A stretch of DNA of 64,000 nucleotides from Paraglaciecola sp030730205 (GTDB lineage: Bacteria > Pseudomonadota > Gammaproteobacteria > Enterobacterales > Alteromonadaceae), in assembly GCF_052119645.1 (NCBI RefSeq), contig NZ_JBGQOM010000013.1:1-64000 (forward strand), read 5' to 3'. This document shows positions 1-7,482 of this stretch, in pieces. The notes below the pieces were generated by a model that worked only from the letters and a program-made list of their open reading frames with translations, made no database searches and was not told where the DNA came from. The first letter of the stretch is position 1, and every line of letters starts with the position of its first letter. The position numbers and the translations under genes were made by a program.

Positions 1-2
1 TG

Positions 3-77
3 GATGTTGTTCAATATTTAGATATTGGCGAGCAAAATGTAAACCAAGAATGGTTGAAAATTGCAAATGGCAACTAA
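3..77 (+). CDS. 3' end of an unidentified gene (partial)
   Basis: An open frame enters from the left edge and runs 24 codons to a TAA, ending in ...WLKIANGN. It is too short to assign to a family. The stop codon lies at the left end of the attC-like element that follows, the arrangement expected for the last codons of an integron gene cassette. The reading frame and cassette status are inference. Confidence 0.35.
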   Translation, partial: DVVQYLDIGEQNVNQEWLKIANGN

Positions 78-123
78 AAATTAATATGCGGTTCTTTGGG
101 TCCGCATCATTTAACTGTTAGGC
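70..123 (+). other. attC-like recombination site 1
   Basis: The segment ends in GTTAGGC (117-123), an exact match to the integron attC R' consensus GTTRRRY. It carries an internal hairpin ATGCGG...CCGCAT and begins at the stop codon of the preceding frame. The left core (RYYYAAC) is degenerate. At about 54 bp it is near the short end of known attC sites. The next gene starts only 13-20 bases after the predicted G/TT cut, as in cassettes. No integrase gene is visible in the window. Confidence 0.45.
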
Positions 124-136
124 ATACGAATTGGCA

Positions 137-637
137 ATGAAGCAAGTATCAATATTTATAGCAGTGACACTGATTGTTGTAATAGAAATTACGCTAATCT
201 CTACGGTTTGGGTGTTTGCGCCTTCGGTTATGCATAATCCGGCTGGATATCTCATAAATCAAGCCCTTTTCTATGCTTTTTTTGCTGCGTTGGTAACGGG
301 AATTACTATGTTGGTTGTCGGGCTTCCAACATATTTTGTTCTCGACTATAAAGGTAAATCGTCTCAGTCTAATCTTGCTCTTGTAGGTGCCATAATCCCT
401 GTAGTAATATTTTTCTTTATTATGTTGGCTGCATCCTATGGAGGAAACGGTACGTATTCGTCAGGTCAGAATTACTATGGTACCTATCGAGAAATGGTAG
501 TTGATAGTGAGCGGACCCTGTGGGGTTGGATTAGCGTTATTGAGCAATTTATTACATATTTTATATATGGGTTAATTGGGGCAGTTACTTTTGGTAAGGC
601 TATATCAGTAATTAAAGCACGGTATAAAAATGCCTAA
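137..637 (+). CDS. Small integral membrane protein, probable integron cassette gene
   Basis: The protein is about 166 residues and is not recognised as a named family. It has four likely membrane segments: roughly residues 4-27, 38-62, 77-100 and a C-terminal one near 127-155. A short Gly/Tyr/Ser-rich loop around GGNGTYSSGQNYYG follows the third. ATG at 137 is preferred; an in-frame TTG lies at 131 and no clear ribosome binding site is seen for either. The stop TAA is embedded in GCCTAAC, the left core of attC-like site 2, and attC-like site 1 ends 13 bases upstream of the start. This is the classic one-gene cassette layout. Function is unknown. Cassette status is inferred from the flanks. 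Confidence 0.7.
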   Translation: MKQVSIFIAVTLIVVIEITLISTVWVFAPSVMHNPAGYLINQALFYAFFAALVTGITMLVVGLPTYFVLDYKGKSSQSNLALVGAIIPVVIFFFIMLAASYGGNGTYSSGQNYYGTYREMVVDSERTLWGWISVIEQFITYFIYGLIGAVTFGKAISVIKARYKNA

Positions 638-719
638 CAAACCGTTTAACGAAAACGTCAGCAAACAACGCTGGCACGGACTCGCAAAAAACGCTCGCCT
701 GTTAACGGAGCGTTGAGGC
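632..719 (+). other. attC-like recombination site 2
   Basis: The site begins with GCCTAAC (632-638), an exact RYYYAAC left core containing the stop codon of the upstream gene. It ends in GTTGAGGC (712-719), one mismatch from GTTRRRY. The outer arms pair imperfectly: GCCTAACAAACCGTTTAAC on the left against the complement of GTTAACGGAGCGTTGAGGC on the right. Length 88 bp is usual for attC. The right core abuts the left end of the IS1182-type element, so the insertion may have altered it. Confidence 0.55.
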
Positions 720-2268
720 TGTAGAAAAACCCTAAAATAGTTCAAAAAGCCACCACTATTTGCTTCCCACAGATCGTCGTTTGTGATCCAATAGGTATTA
801 TCAATTAGGCACAGGAGCCTTGGTGATGCCGCGATTTATCCCACTCAATTATCAACAAAATTCCATGGTTGTGAACAACTTTCTAGACCAACTTCAATCA
901 GGTACGTTCGAACATGCTATTCATCATTTGATTGATAATAGGTTAGACATATCGGTGTTTTATCCGAAGTACCAAAATGATGCGACAGGGCGTCCAGCGT
1001 ATGATCCCGCCGCATTGTTAAAAATCATTTTATTTGCCTACTCAAAGGGAATTACTTCAAGCCGCGAAATCCAGTGGTGCTGTGAAACCAATGTGATTTT
1101 TAAAGCCTTATCGTGTGATTTGGTGCCGCACTTTACAACCATCGCAGGCTTTGTCAGTGGTCGCAGAACGGAGATAGAGAGCGTCTTTGAGCAAGTGCTG
1201 TTGATATGCCATACCCAAGGTTTATTGGGCAATGAATTGTTTGCTATTGATGGCTGTAAGATGTCATCGAATGCGGCCAAGGAATGGTCGGGTACGTTTA
1301 AAGAGTTGGAAGAAAAGCGCAATAAGCTTAAACGTCAAATCCGCTATCAGATGGACGAACATGAGAAGCTGGATAAGTGTGAGTCTGCGGATGAAGTGCG
1401 TAAACAGCGCACCGCGCAAACTATCGATACCTTGAATAAAGCACACGACAAGATAGACGCCTTTCTAAAGAAGTCTGACGCCGTCCCACGGATGGGGACA
1501 GGTAAATGGCCACAGGAAGTGAATCAAATATTACTGATAATGAATCGGCTAAGATGACCACCAGTAAAGGCACAATCCAAGGCTATAATGGGGTGGCAGC
1601 CGTCGATAAAAAGCACCAAGTTATCGTTGATGCTCAAGTGTTTGGTAGCGGTCAAGAGCATCATACTTTGCAGCCCGTACTTGAAAGCATTCAAGCGCGG
1701 TTTAAGCGTTTAGCCATCAGTGACGATATTTTAAAAGCGCAAACCATCATCACTGCCGACACGGGCTTTGCCAACGAAGCGAACAATGCATATCTGCATG
1801 ACAATGACATTAATGCCTACATTCCTGACAACCAATTCAGAAGCCGCGACCCCAAGTTAAATGAGCAAAAGCAAAAATACGGTAAACGTCATCAAGAAAA
1901 CAAGGTACGCAAAACATCCGTTATCCCTGCGAGTGAATTTAGCTTCGACCCGGTGAATAACCGCTGTATTTGTCCAGCGGGTGAAACTATCAGTTTTAGA
2001 GGTATACGAGAGAATGAGCTAGGCATAAAAACAGCATTCTTCGAGGGCAAATTATTACAATGCCGCAACTGCGATAAAAAGCATCAGTGTATGCATAACC
2101 CCAGCGCCGCAGACCATCGTAAAGGCGCAGGCAGACAAGTGTCGTTTAGACTCGACAGCAGTCGACCACCAACTATACGGACTGGATGAAACGGCGAGTC
2201 GATAGTCCAAAGGGCAAACAAATTTACAGTCACCGCATGTCCGTGGTTGAACCTGTATTTGGCAACAT
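717..2268 (+). mobile_element. Truncated IS1182-family insertion sequence
   Basis: The left end appears to be GGCTGTAGAAAAACCC at about 717-732, which resembles the GGCTGTTGAAAAA ends I know from IS1182/IS5-like elements. The transposase frame starts about 100 bases further in. The element stops abruptly at about 2268, inside the last motif of the transposase, where a different repeat (unit AGAATCTGCAGGGTCAG...) begins. No right inverted repeat or target duplication could be identified. It lies directly against the right core of attC-like site 2. Confidence 0.7.
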
Positions 2269-2284
2269 AGAATCTGCAGGGTAG
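820..2284 (+). pseudogene. IS1182-family DDE transposase, frameshifted and truncated
   Basis: Three segments in two frames rebuild one transposase. Segment one (820 to about 1500) carries the N-terminal domain with TGRPAYDPAALLKI and the first catalytic Asp in FAIDG (residue 144). Segment two (about 1506-2180) contains SNITDNESAKMTTSKG and the second Asp in ITADTGF, then a Cys-rich patch (CRNCDKKHQC). Segment three (about 2170-2284) reads WMKRRVDSPKGKQIYS and MSVVEPVFGNI, which supplies the third acidic residue. Frame changes are therefore needed near 1500-1550 and near 2165-2185. The protein ends right after FGNI, so the normal C-terminal tail is missing. The IS1182 family is known to encode this in a single frame, so I call it a dead gene rather than programmed frameshifting. 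Confidence 0.8.
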
Positions 2285-2360
2285 AATCTGCAGGGTCAGA
2301 GCCGTTGATTTCCCTTTTCTTAGAATCTGCAGGGTCAGAGCCGTTGATTTCCCTTTTCTC
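2269..2360. repeat. Tandem 39-bp repeat, left REP cluster of the RAYT remnant
   Basis: Two 39-bp copies (2283-2321 and 2322-2360) differ only in the last base, and a 14-base partial copy precedes them (2269-2282). Each contains GGGTCAGAGCCGTTGATT (2293-2310 and 2332-2349), the reverse complement of the repeat on the other side of the RAYT gene. This convergent layout is typical of REP sequences mobilised by RAYT transposases. Confidence 0.75.
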
Positions 2361-3051
2361 GAAATGAGTTAGATTTTCTGTCTCCACCTTGGGGCAAAGG
2401 GCTGGCTCTGCGACCAGTAATTTGTTCGATTTGTTGTTTAAAGCGATCTTCACCCAACACCCATGCTTTGTTAGTCGCTGTGCGAATTTCCTCAATAGTT
2501 AAATCTGATATATCGTGTTCGAATAGGCTTTTATACGGTTTTTTTTGTTCCTTTAGTGATTTACCCAAAGCCATATAACAAGGGTGAGGCGTGATAAGCT
2601 CAATGTTCTTATCCAAGGCATTGTGATGATAGCTGGTCCATGGATATTCGGCTGGATGGTTGACCATGTTGGGTTTATTTCAATATAGCGACTGACGGTT
2701 AAGAAATAATGTTCACTATCAACTAATGTTGACTTATATCGTCCTTCTCATAACGTACCACTGCGATGATAGGTTTTATTAATATACATAAGTAATAACG
2801 ACCTAACGATTGCATCAACTTGCTTACCCCATGTTCTGTTGAAGGTGTCATCAGCATATGAACATGATTTGTCATTAAAGTGAATGCATGGATACGGACT
2901 GCATGTTTATTGGCATAATGTCCGAGTTTGTCTAAATAAACGGCATAATCTTGTTCAGAAAAAAGCAAACCTGTCTATTGTTACCGCGTTAAACGACGTG
3001 TTGTGGGACATTAGGAATATTTATACGAGGAAGTCTAGCCATAAATTTCAT
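2335..3051 (-). pseudogene. REP-associated tyrosine transposase (RAYT, Y1/HUH type), decayed
   Basis: Read on the minus strand, the gene starts MARLPRINIPNVPQHVV (ATG at 3042, or 3051 two codons earlier). It continues through CFFSEQDYAVYLDKL, then HAFTLMTNHVHMLMTP with the HUH metal-binding motif, the SLGRYY segment expected to bear the catalytic Tyr, and GRYKSTLVDSEHYFLTVSRY. It ends in the family tail AWVLGEDRFKQQIEQITGRR. At least two in-frame stops (a CAA-to-TAA type change after HVV and a TGG-to-TGA type change after SGTL) break it. So do frameshifts in a run of six T residues near 2965 and near INP/NMVNH at about 2670. Clearly inactive. RAYTs are known single-strand transposases that maintain REP palindromes; the flanking repeats fit this. 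Confidence 0.82.
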
Positions 3052-3128
3052 CCTTGAAAACTTTAACTAAAGCATAGTAATTCGAAGCTAAATTACCAAA
3101 CCACTGTCAAAACTCTATTAATATTTAC

Positions 3129-3222
3129 AATCAACGGCTCTGACCCCCTAGATTTTGTTGCAATCAACGGCTCTGACCCCCTAGATTCCCTAGATTTCCA
3201 TGACACCCTAGATTTCCACTGG
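3129..3222. repeat. Right REP cluster of the RAYT remnant
   Basis: Two copies of AATCAACGGCTCTGACCC lie at 3129-3146 and 3162-3179. They are followed by four closely spaced CCTAGATT units up to about 3220. The 18-base core is the inverted complement of the core left of the RAYT gene, so the dead gene is bracketed by inverted REP-type repeats. Confidence 0.7.
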
Positions 3223-3460
3223 TTACTTGGCCTCTTTTAACCCTCTTTTGGGCGTATTCACGAGCACGGGATAAATCGCATACGGTTTTAAGACTTTTAC
3301 CTTGCAAGGTGTATCCAATTAGATATGCTTAAATACCGCTGATTAAAACGGGTTTGATCGCTGATGTTCGTCACACTACTGATTAATTTACCTCCAGAAC
3401 TGAAGGGCATAAGAAGTGCAGACGATCCTGATCTCTGCCCCTTAGCGGCTTCGTTCAATA

Positions 3461-3517
3461 AGCTGTTTAACAAACAGGCTAGTAAACAACGCTCGCCCAT
3501 TAACGGTGCGTACGCTA
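3461..3517 (+). other. attC-like remnant 3
   Basis: The sequence GTTTAACAAAC, then AAACAACGCTCGCCCATTAACGG and GCGTACGC, lines up with the right half of attC-like site 2 (GTTTAACGAAA, then AACGCTCGCCTGTTAACGG). The outer cores are degenerate and the arms pair poorly. It precedes the DUF2306 gene by about 20 bases, so that gene may be another cassette. Confidence 0.35.
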
Positions 3518-3536
3518 CTGCTTAAGGGGATAGGTG

Positions 3537-3989
3537 ATGATTGAAATTTTTCATATTATATTAGGATTTTCTTCGCTATTAAGCGGGCTCTTTATCGTAC
3601 TTACACAAAAAGGCAATAAAAAGCATAAGCTAGTTGGGAGAGTTTATTTTTTATCCATGTTGGGGTTAAATTTGACCTCCTTTGGTATTTACAAACTATT
3701 TGATGGTTGGGGGTTTTTCCACTGGATGGCTGTCGCTAGTTTAATACCTATAGTCGCGGGTTACATTGCAATACGTTACAAAAATATTACTGCCCATTAT
3801 TACTTTATGTGCTGGTCATACATTGGACTTTTGTGCGCGACCATTAGCGAAATATTTGTTCACGTTCCTGTTGCTACCGCTTTATTAGATAACGTCGCTC
3901 ATATAGATACGCTGCTGATGGTGTGTTTAATTGGTTTTGGCTTTTATTTTTTACCTCGCAAGCAAAGTGTATATGTACGCAAAACCTAA
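3537..3989 (+). CDS. DUF2306 family membrane protein
   Basis: This is a 150-residue protein with four likely membrane helices. It carries the family features I recognise: KKHKLVGRVYFLSMLGLNL near residues 25-45, then FHWMAVASL and HYYFMCWSYIGLLCA. DUF2306 proteins are uncharacterised four-helix membrane proteins. ATG 3537 is chosen because AAGGGG lies seven bases upstream; an in-frame GTG sits just before it. The gene stands alone between an attC-like remnant and a non-coding stretch, in a strip full of mobile debris. A cassette origin is plausible but unproven. Confidence 0.75.
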   Translation: MIEIFHIILGFSSLLSGLFIVLTQKGNKKHKLVGRVYFLSMLGLNLTSFGIYKLFDGWGFFHWMAVASLIPIVAGYIAIRYKNITAHYYFMCWSYIGLLCATISEIFVHVPVATALLDNVAHIDTLLMVCLIGFGFYFLPRKQSVYVRKT

Positions 3990-4309
3990 TCGGGAAACCG
4001 AAGATATCTCACTTCCAGCCCCCACAATACTCTGGTAACTACGTTATGTTTGGGGCTTCGCACAGGGCGCTTAGTTACGATGCCGTCTGCTGACTTTGCA
4101 AAATCTCAGAACGGCTTACACTGTTATGCGCTATCGGATTCATCGTATTCGTGCCTTTCAGTTAATAATACTCAAAAGCTAAGTTACTTGAACACCAGTG
4201 CTTCACTGGTTAACTACCGACTGCGGGTTAAGCAGATATTTAAAAGGCCAACTTCATTCGCTGTGCACATTTGCAAAAAAAGCCTCGTAGGCAACCTTAG
4301 GGCGGGCTC
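3990..4309. other. Non-coding stretch, possible cassette end
   Basis: No convincing gene. An 87-codon frame (4050-4313) exists, but its composition, the lack of a ribosome binding site and its content of hairpin sequence (GCCTCGTAGGC near 4284) argue against it. A 7-bp inverted repeat, GTAACTA (4035-4041) and TAGTTAC (4072-4078), encloses 30 bases. It could be the stem of another attC-like element, but the core motifs are not present. Confidence 0.4.
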
Positions 4310-4675
4310 ATGATTGAGAAGCTTCAAGTAGTATCCATAAAGCTTCGCTGGACCAAACCATTTATAGCTGTATTGGCCCTTGCGTCTTTTGGGCTGTTTG
4401 TTGCTTGCTTGTTCAAGGTTATTGACAGTGCCGATGATAAATTATTGATCCCAAGCTTGATGAGCTTTTTATGGTCTGGTTTGTTGTTTGGTTTAATTAC
4501 GTGGTTCCCTGCTGTATCGCCTAAAGCTGATAAAGCCGAACGGGTGGTTGTGCGAATAAAAGTATTTTTTAATCGCTTATGCTTTTTTGTACTCGGTATC
4601 GTGTTTTTCGTGCTTAGCACAACCTTACTGATTATCAGCTTTAGATTAATAAGAGTGTGGCTAACAGAGTATTGA
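4310..4675 (+). CDS. Hypothetical three-helix membrane protein
   Basis: The 121-residue protein has a short basic N-terminus and three hydrophobic segments: about residues 17-36, 46-65 and 85-112. The third is very long and rich in Phe/Leu. No family is recognised. There is no strong Shine-Dalgarno sequence before the ATG. It stands alone between the accessory strip and the GFA gene, so it marks the transition rather than belonging to an obvious operon. A membrane location is all that can be inferred. Confidence 0.6.
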   Translation: MIEKLQVVSIKLRWTKPFIAVLALASFGLFVACLFKVIDSADDKLLIPSLMSFLWSGLLFGLITWFPAVSPKADKAERVVVRIKVFFNRLCFFVLGIVFFVLSTTLLIISFRLIRVWLTEY

Positions 4676-4761
4676 TAATAGAGAACAAAACGTTCAAATT
4701 GTTACGTGATGGTAGTCTTTTTAACCTTATGATTGGGAGCTCAACCTACAAGGAGAAGTAA

Positions 4762-5178
4762 ATGAATTTACGTAGCAAAACAGGATGCTTGTGTGGGGCG
4801 GTTAATATTAGTGCCGACAATATCAATCCAAGTTTTACAGTATGTCATTGTGAAAAATGTCGGGTGTGGGGAGGAGGGCCTTTTTTTGCTGTAAAATGTG
4901 GTAAAGATGTGGCGGTTGAAGGGAGCAAGCATATACAAGAATTTGCTTCTTCTGCTTGGGCGACTCGAGGGTTTTGTCAGCAGTGCGGTACGCATTTGTA
5001 CTACCGGTTTGATCAAACCGGTGAATACAACATTCCCTTAGGTCTGTTTACTGGGCTTGATGGCCTTAAAATGGATATGCAGTATTTCACTGATAAAAGG
5101 CCAAGCTATTACTGCTTTTCAAATCAAACACAAGAAATGACAGAAGCAGAAATTGTGGCGTATTTTGCTAAAGAGTGA
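4762..5178 (+). CDS. GFA / CENP-V domain zinc protein
   Basis: The 138-residue protein has all the zinc-ligand motifs of the glutathione-dependent formaldehyde-activating (GFA/CENP-V) fold: CLCGAV near residue 9, CHCEKCRVWGG near 28-38, and FCQQCGTHLYYR near 73-84. The length is normal for the family. Family members bind structural zinc, and some were proposed to help glutathione react with formaldehyde; most bacterial paralogs have no proven substrate, so no reaction is assigned. The start is supported by AAGGAG eight bases upstream. It is monocistronic by spacing. Confidence 0.88.
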   Translation: MNLRSKTGCLCGAVNISADNINPSFTVCHCEKCRVWGGGPFFAVKCGKDVAVEGSKHIQEFASSAWATRGFCQQCGTHLYYRFDQTGEYNIPLGLFTGLDGLKMDMQYFTDKRPSYYCFSNQTQEMTEAEIVAYFAKE

Positions 5179-5353
5179 GCTTGGCAATGGCGACTGAAGC
5201 TTGTATTTTTGCATTATGGGCCAATATCCAGCGCGTTGTTATTTAGGGCACGTAGACGTGTCTAAATGAATTTGTGAGCTTGGCAGTAAGATTGCGGTTA
5301 TGATAGCTGGTACTGCTAATTTTAGGTTTTTTATCAGGGTAATAAGGAGAGTT

Positions 5354-6043
5354 ATGAAAAAGTTATTGCTATCAAGTGTGTTGTTATTGACTGCCTGTGG
5401 TCCTACACCACCTCATCACCCAGCGCAGCAGCGGCAAATTACGGTAACTGGCGTGGGCAGCGCGGTGAGTGTGCCAGACCAGTTCAACTTCACTGTGGTC
5501 ATTGAAGAACGAGGTGAAACAGCTAGCGACCTAAATCGCATAGTTAATGAAAAAACCAATCAAGTCATCGAGCAGTTAAAAAAGCTAGATGTAAAAGAAA
5601 AAAATATTCAAAGCTTACAGGTGCAGTTTAATCCTTGGGTAGAATATAATGGCCAAACCCAAGAGCAAAAGGGCTTTATACTCAGTCGTCGTATTGATAT
5701 CACCCTGGATAAATTGTCTTTGTACGACAAAGCCATTGATAGTGTATTGAAACTCAAGATTACGCGTATTGAAGGCTTTAGCTACTCAAACAGCAAAGCT
5801 TACGAACATTACCAGAGTGCGATAGCGCAGGCCTTGCAAGACGCGCAGCAACGTGCTGAACACATGGCTGAGGTGTTAGATTTAGAATTAGGAAGCGCCA
5901 TAACCGTGTCTGAGCAATCGCAAGGTCAGGCGATGCAAGCCAAAAACACCATGAGACTGCGCTCTATGGCAGAATCTAGCTCATTACCGGGCGAGATGAA
6001 TACCACGGCGCAAGTGTCAGTGGTTTTTGAATTAATTGATTAG
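5354..6043 (+). CDS. SIMPL domain (DUF541) lipoprotein
   Basis: An upstream in-frame ATG exists at 5300, but ATG 5354 is preferred. It follows AAGGAGAGTT and opens a clean lipoprotein signal MKKLLLSSVLLLTAC with Cys15 as the lipid anchor. The mature part from about residue 30 is a SIMPL/DUF541 domain: ITVTGVGSAVSVPDQF at the start and INVEERG-like strands, with helices around 60-90 and 150-190. SIMPL proteins are periplasmic or outer-membrane-tethered and largely uncharacterised; oxidative-stress and kinase-associated roles have been reported for some. It is 20 bases upstream of the methionine sulfoxide reductase gene and probably cotranscribed with it, which would fit an envelope stress role; that last step is inference. 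Confidence 0.88.
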   Translation: MKKLLLSSVLLLTACGPTPPHHPAQQRQITVTGVGSAVSVPDQFNFTVVIEERGETASDLNRIVNEKTNQVIEQLKKLDVKEKNIQSLQVQFNPWVEYNGQTQEQKGFILSRRIDITLDKLSLYDKAIDSVLKLKITRIEGFSYSNSKAYEHYQSAIAQALQDAQQRAEHMAEVLDLELGSAITVSEQSQGQAMQAKNTMRLRSMAESSSLPGEMNTTAQVSVVFELID

Positions 6044-6063
6044 TGACATTAATGAGAGAGTGA

Positions 6064-6528
6064 ATGAGTCAAACCAAACAACAACAGTATGCTGAACTTG
6101 CCCAACAGGCAGCATCTTTAGTGGCCGATGAGTCTGATATGATTGCTAATATGGCTAATATTAGCGCTTTATTATATTGGGCCTTGGATGACGTTAATTG
6201 GGCGGGTTTTTATCTAATGAAAGACGAGCAATTAGTGCTTGGCCCTTTTCATGGTAAACCTGCTTGTATTCGCATTCCCATTGGTAAAGGCGTATGCGGC
6301 ACGGCTGTGTCTGAGAAAAAAGTGCAGTTAGTGCATGATGTACATGAGTTTTCAGGGCATATTGCCTGCGATGCGGCTTCAAACTCAGAAGTTGTGTTGC
6401 CAGTTTATAGAAACGGGGCTGTGGTTGCAGTGCTTGATATTGATAGCCCCTTAATTGGTCGCTTTGATCTGGCCGACGTAGAAGGTTTACAGCGAATTGT
6501 AAACAGTTTAGAAGCGAGTATGTTGTGA
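6064..6528 (+). CDS. msrC: Free methionine-(R)-sulfoxide reductase (GAF fold)
   Basis: The 154-residue protein is a single GAF domain that matches fRMsr (YebR/MsrC) over its full length. The three redox cysteines of the E. coli enzyme (84, 94, 118) are present with identical spacing at Cys68 (GKPACIRI), Cys78 (KGVCG) and Cys102 (HIACDAAS). The enzyme reduces free methionine-R-sulfoxide in the cytosol using thioredoxin-type electrons. GAF signalling domains without this triad are excluded by these residues. It shares four bases with the next gene (GTGA), indicating translational coupling, and the ProQ gene follows. Confidence 0.95.
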   Translation: MSQTKQQQYAELAQQAASLVADESDMIANMANISALLYWALDDVNWAGFYLMKDEQLVLGPFHGKPACIRIPIGKGVCGTAVSEKKVQLVHDVHEFSGHIACDAASNSEVVLPVYRNGAVVAVLDIDSPLIGRFDLADVEGLQRIVNSLEASML

Positions 6529-6812
6529 AGCACTTTGTTGATATCCATGTTGCATTAGCTACCGTTGAGGACATGGATTATTGGGAAGAGCAGGCTGAAG
6601 AAGCCACTGACAAGCTTAATTCTATGTTACATTTGCTGTATGATCATGCCGATGAAGACATTGATTCAGAGTCTTTAGAGAATATGATCCAATATATTTG
6701 GGAAAATTGGCGACAAGATAGCCATTTACTTGATATAGATGAAGATGATTTGCACGACTGGGTTGACCAACTATTGGCAACTTGGGATGATGAGCTACAA
6801 GAACCTCGATAA
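6525..6812 (+). CDS. Small acidic conserved protein between msrC and proQ
   Basis: This 95-residue, strongly acidic helical protein contains EEQAEEATDKLNSMLHLLYD and several Asp/Glu runs near its C-terminus. I do not recognise a named family. The start is GTG at 6525, overlapping the msrC stop codon in GTGA, so it is probably translated by coupling from msrC. ProQ starts 20 bases after its stop. No signal peptide or membrane segment is present, so it should be cytosolic. Its fixed place beside an RNA chaperone suggests, without proving, a shared function. Confidence 0.8.
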   Translation: MKHFVDIHVALATVEDMDYWEEQAEEATDKLNSMLHLLYDHADEDIDSESLENMIQYIWENWRQDSHLLDIDEDDLHDWVDQLLATWDDELQEPR

Positions 6813-6832
6813 CTTACACACTAGAAGAATTA

Positions 6833-7477
6833 ATGGATACTCCACAGAAATTTTCAAATAGCAAAGAAGTGCTCGCTTTTTTAGCTGAGACATTCCCGGC
6901 CTGTTTTAGCATTCAAGGTCAAGCAAAGCCTCTCAAAATTGGTATTTTCCAAGATTTAGCGCAAAGGCTAGATGATGAAGAAAGAGTCAGTAAAACATTG
7001 TTGCGTTCTTCATTACGCCATTACACCAATAGCTGGCGTTATTTGCAGTCAATTGTTGAAGGGCAGCAACGGGTTGATTTAGATGGTAATGACGTTGCCG
7101 TTATTGAAAAAGATCACGCTGAACATGCCAAAAAGCAATTAGACGAAAGCCGCGCATTGGTTGCTGAAAAACGCAAAGAACAACAAGCCAAAAAGCCGCC
7201 TGCAAAGAAAAGTTACAAAAATATAGAGCAAGCTAAGCCTAAATCGGTAGAAAAACCGGTGAAAAAGCCTGAACCTGCTATTAAGTTGCCCCCCGCAGAA
7301 AAACTCAGCGCAGAACATTTAGTCGTTGGCACCTTAGTCACCGTAAAAATTGGTAAAACGCCGATGCCTGCTTCTATCACTGACGTGAACAAAGATGGTG
7401 TGCAGGTGCAACTTGATACAGGAATGGTGGTCAAAGTCCAGGTTGATAATCTTAGGTTGGCACGCGCCAAGAGGTAG
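6833..7477 (+). CDS. proQ: RNA chaperone ProQ
   Basis: The 214-residue protein has the ProQ layout. A FinO/ProQ RNA-binding domain fills residues 1 to about 115 (SNSKEVLAFLAETFPACF, then LRSSLRHYTNSWRYLQ). A charged, Lys/Pro/Ala-rich linker follows at about 115-160. A small beta-rich C-terminal domain (GTLVTVKIGKTPMPASI, then VQVDNLRLAR) ends it. ProQ binds structured sRNAs and mRNA 3' ends in the cytosol. Gene order proQ-prc is the same as in E. coli and supports the call. The next gene starts five bases downstream. Confidence 0.95.
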   Translation: MDTPQKFSNSKEVLAFLAETFPACFSIQGQAKPLKIGIFQDLAQRLDDEERVSKTLLRSSLRHYTNSWRYLQSIVEGQQRVDLDGNDVAVIEKDHAEHAKKQLDESRALVAEKRKEQQAKKPPAKKSYKNIEQAKPKSVEKPVKKPEPAIKLPPAEKLSAEHLVVGTLVTVKIGKTPMPASITDVNKDGVQVQLDTGMVVKVQVDNLRLARAKR

Positions 7478-7482
7478 TAAGT

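Larger units (their letters stand above)
3052..3533. other. Gene-free stretch of mobile-element debris
   Basis: Apart from the REP copies and an attC-like sequence, no intact gene is seen. On the minus strand around 3200-3330 one frame reads GKSLKTVCDLSRAREY, which looks like the end of a real protein. It is not continuous with any start and was not identified, so it is probably a fragment of another decayed gene. Confidence 0.5.

Noticed and set aside
1038..1322. Minus-strand open frame inside the IS1182 transposase
   Set aside because: Shadow of the transposase coding frame.
820..2284. Programmed frameshifting in the transposase
   Set aside because: Two separate frame changes plus loss of the C-terminus point to decay; this family is normally a single frame.
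3297..3500. Minus-strand open frame of 67 codons
   Set aside because: Runs through an attC-like remnant and mobile debris; no start signal and no recognised family.
4050..4313. 87-codon open frame
   Set aside because: No ribosome binding site, low-complexity composition, contains hairpin sequence and overlaps the next gene's start; treated as non-coding.
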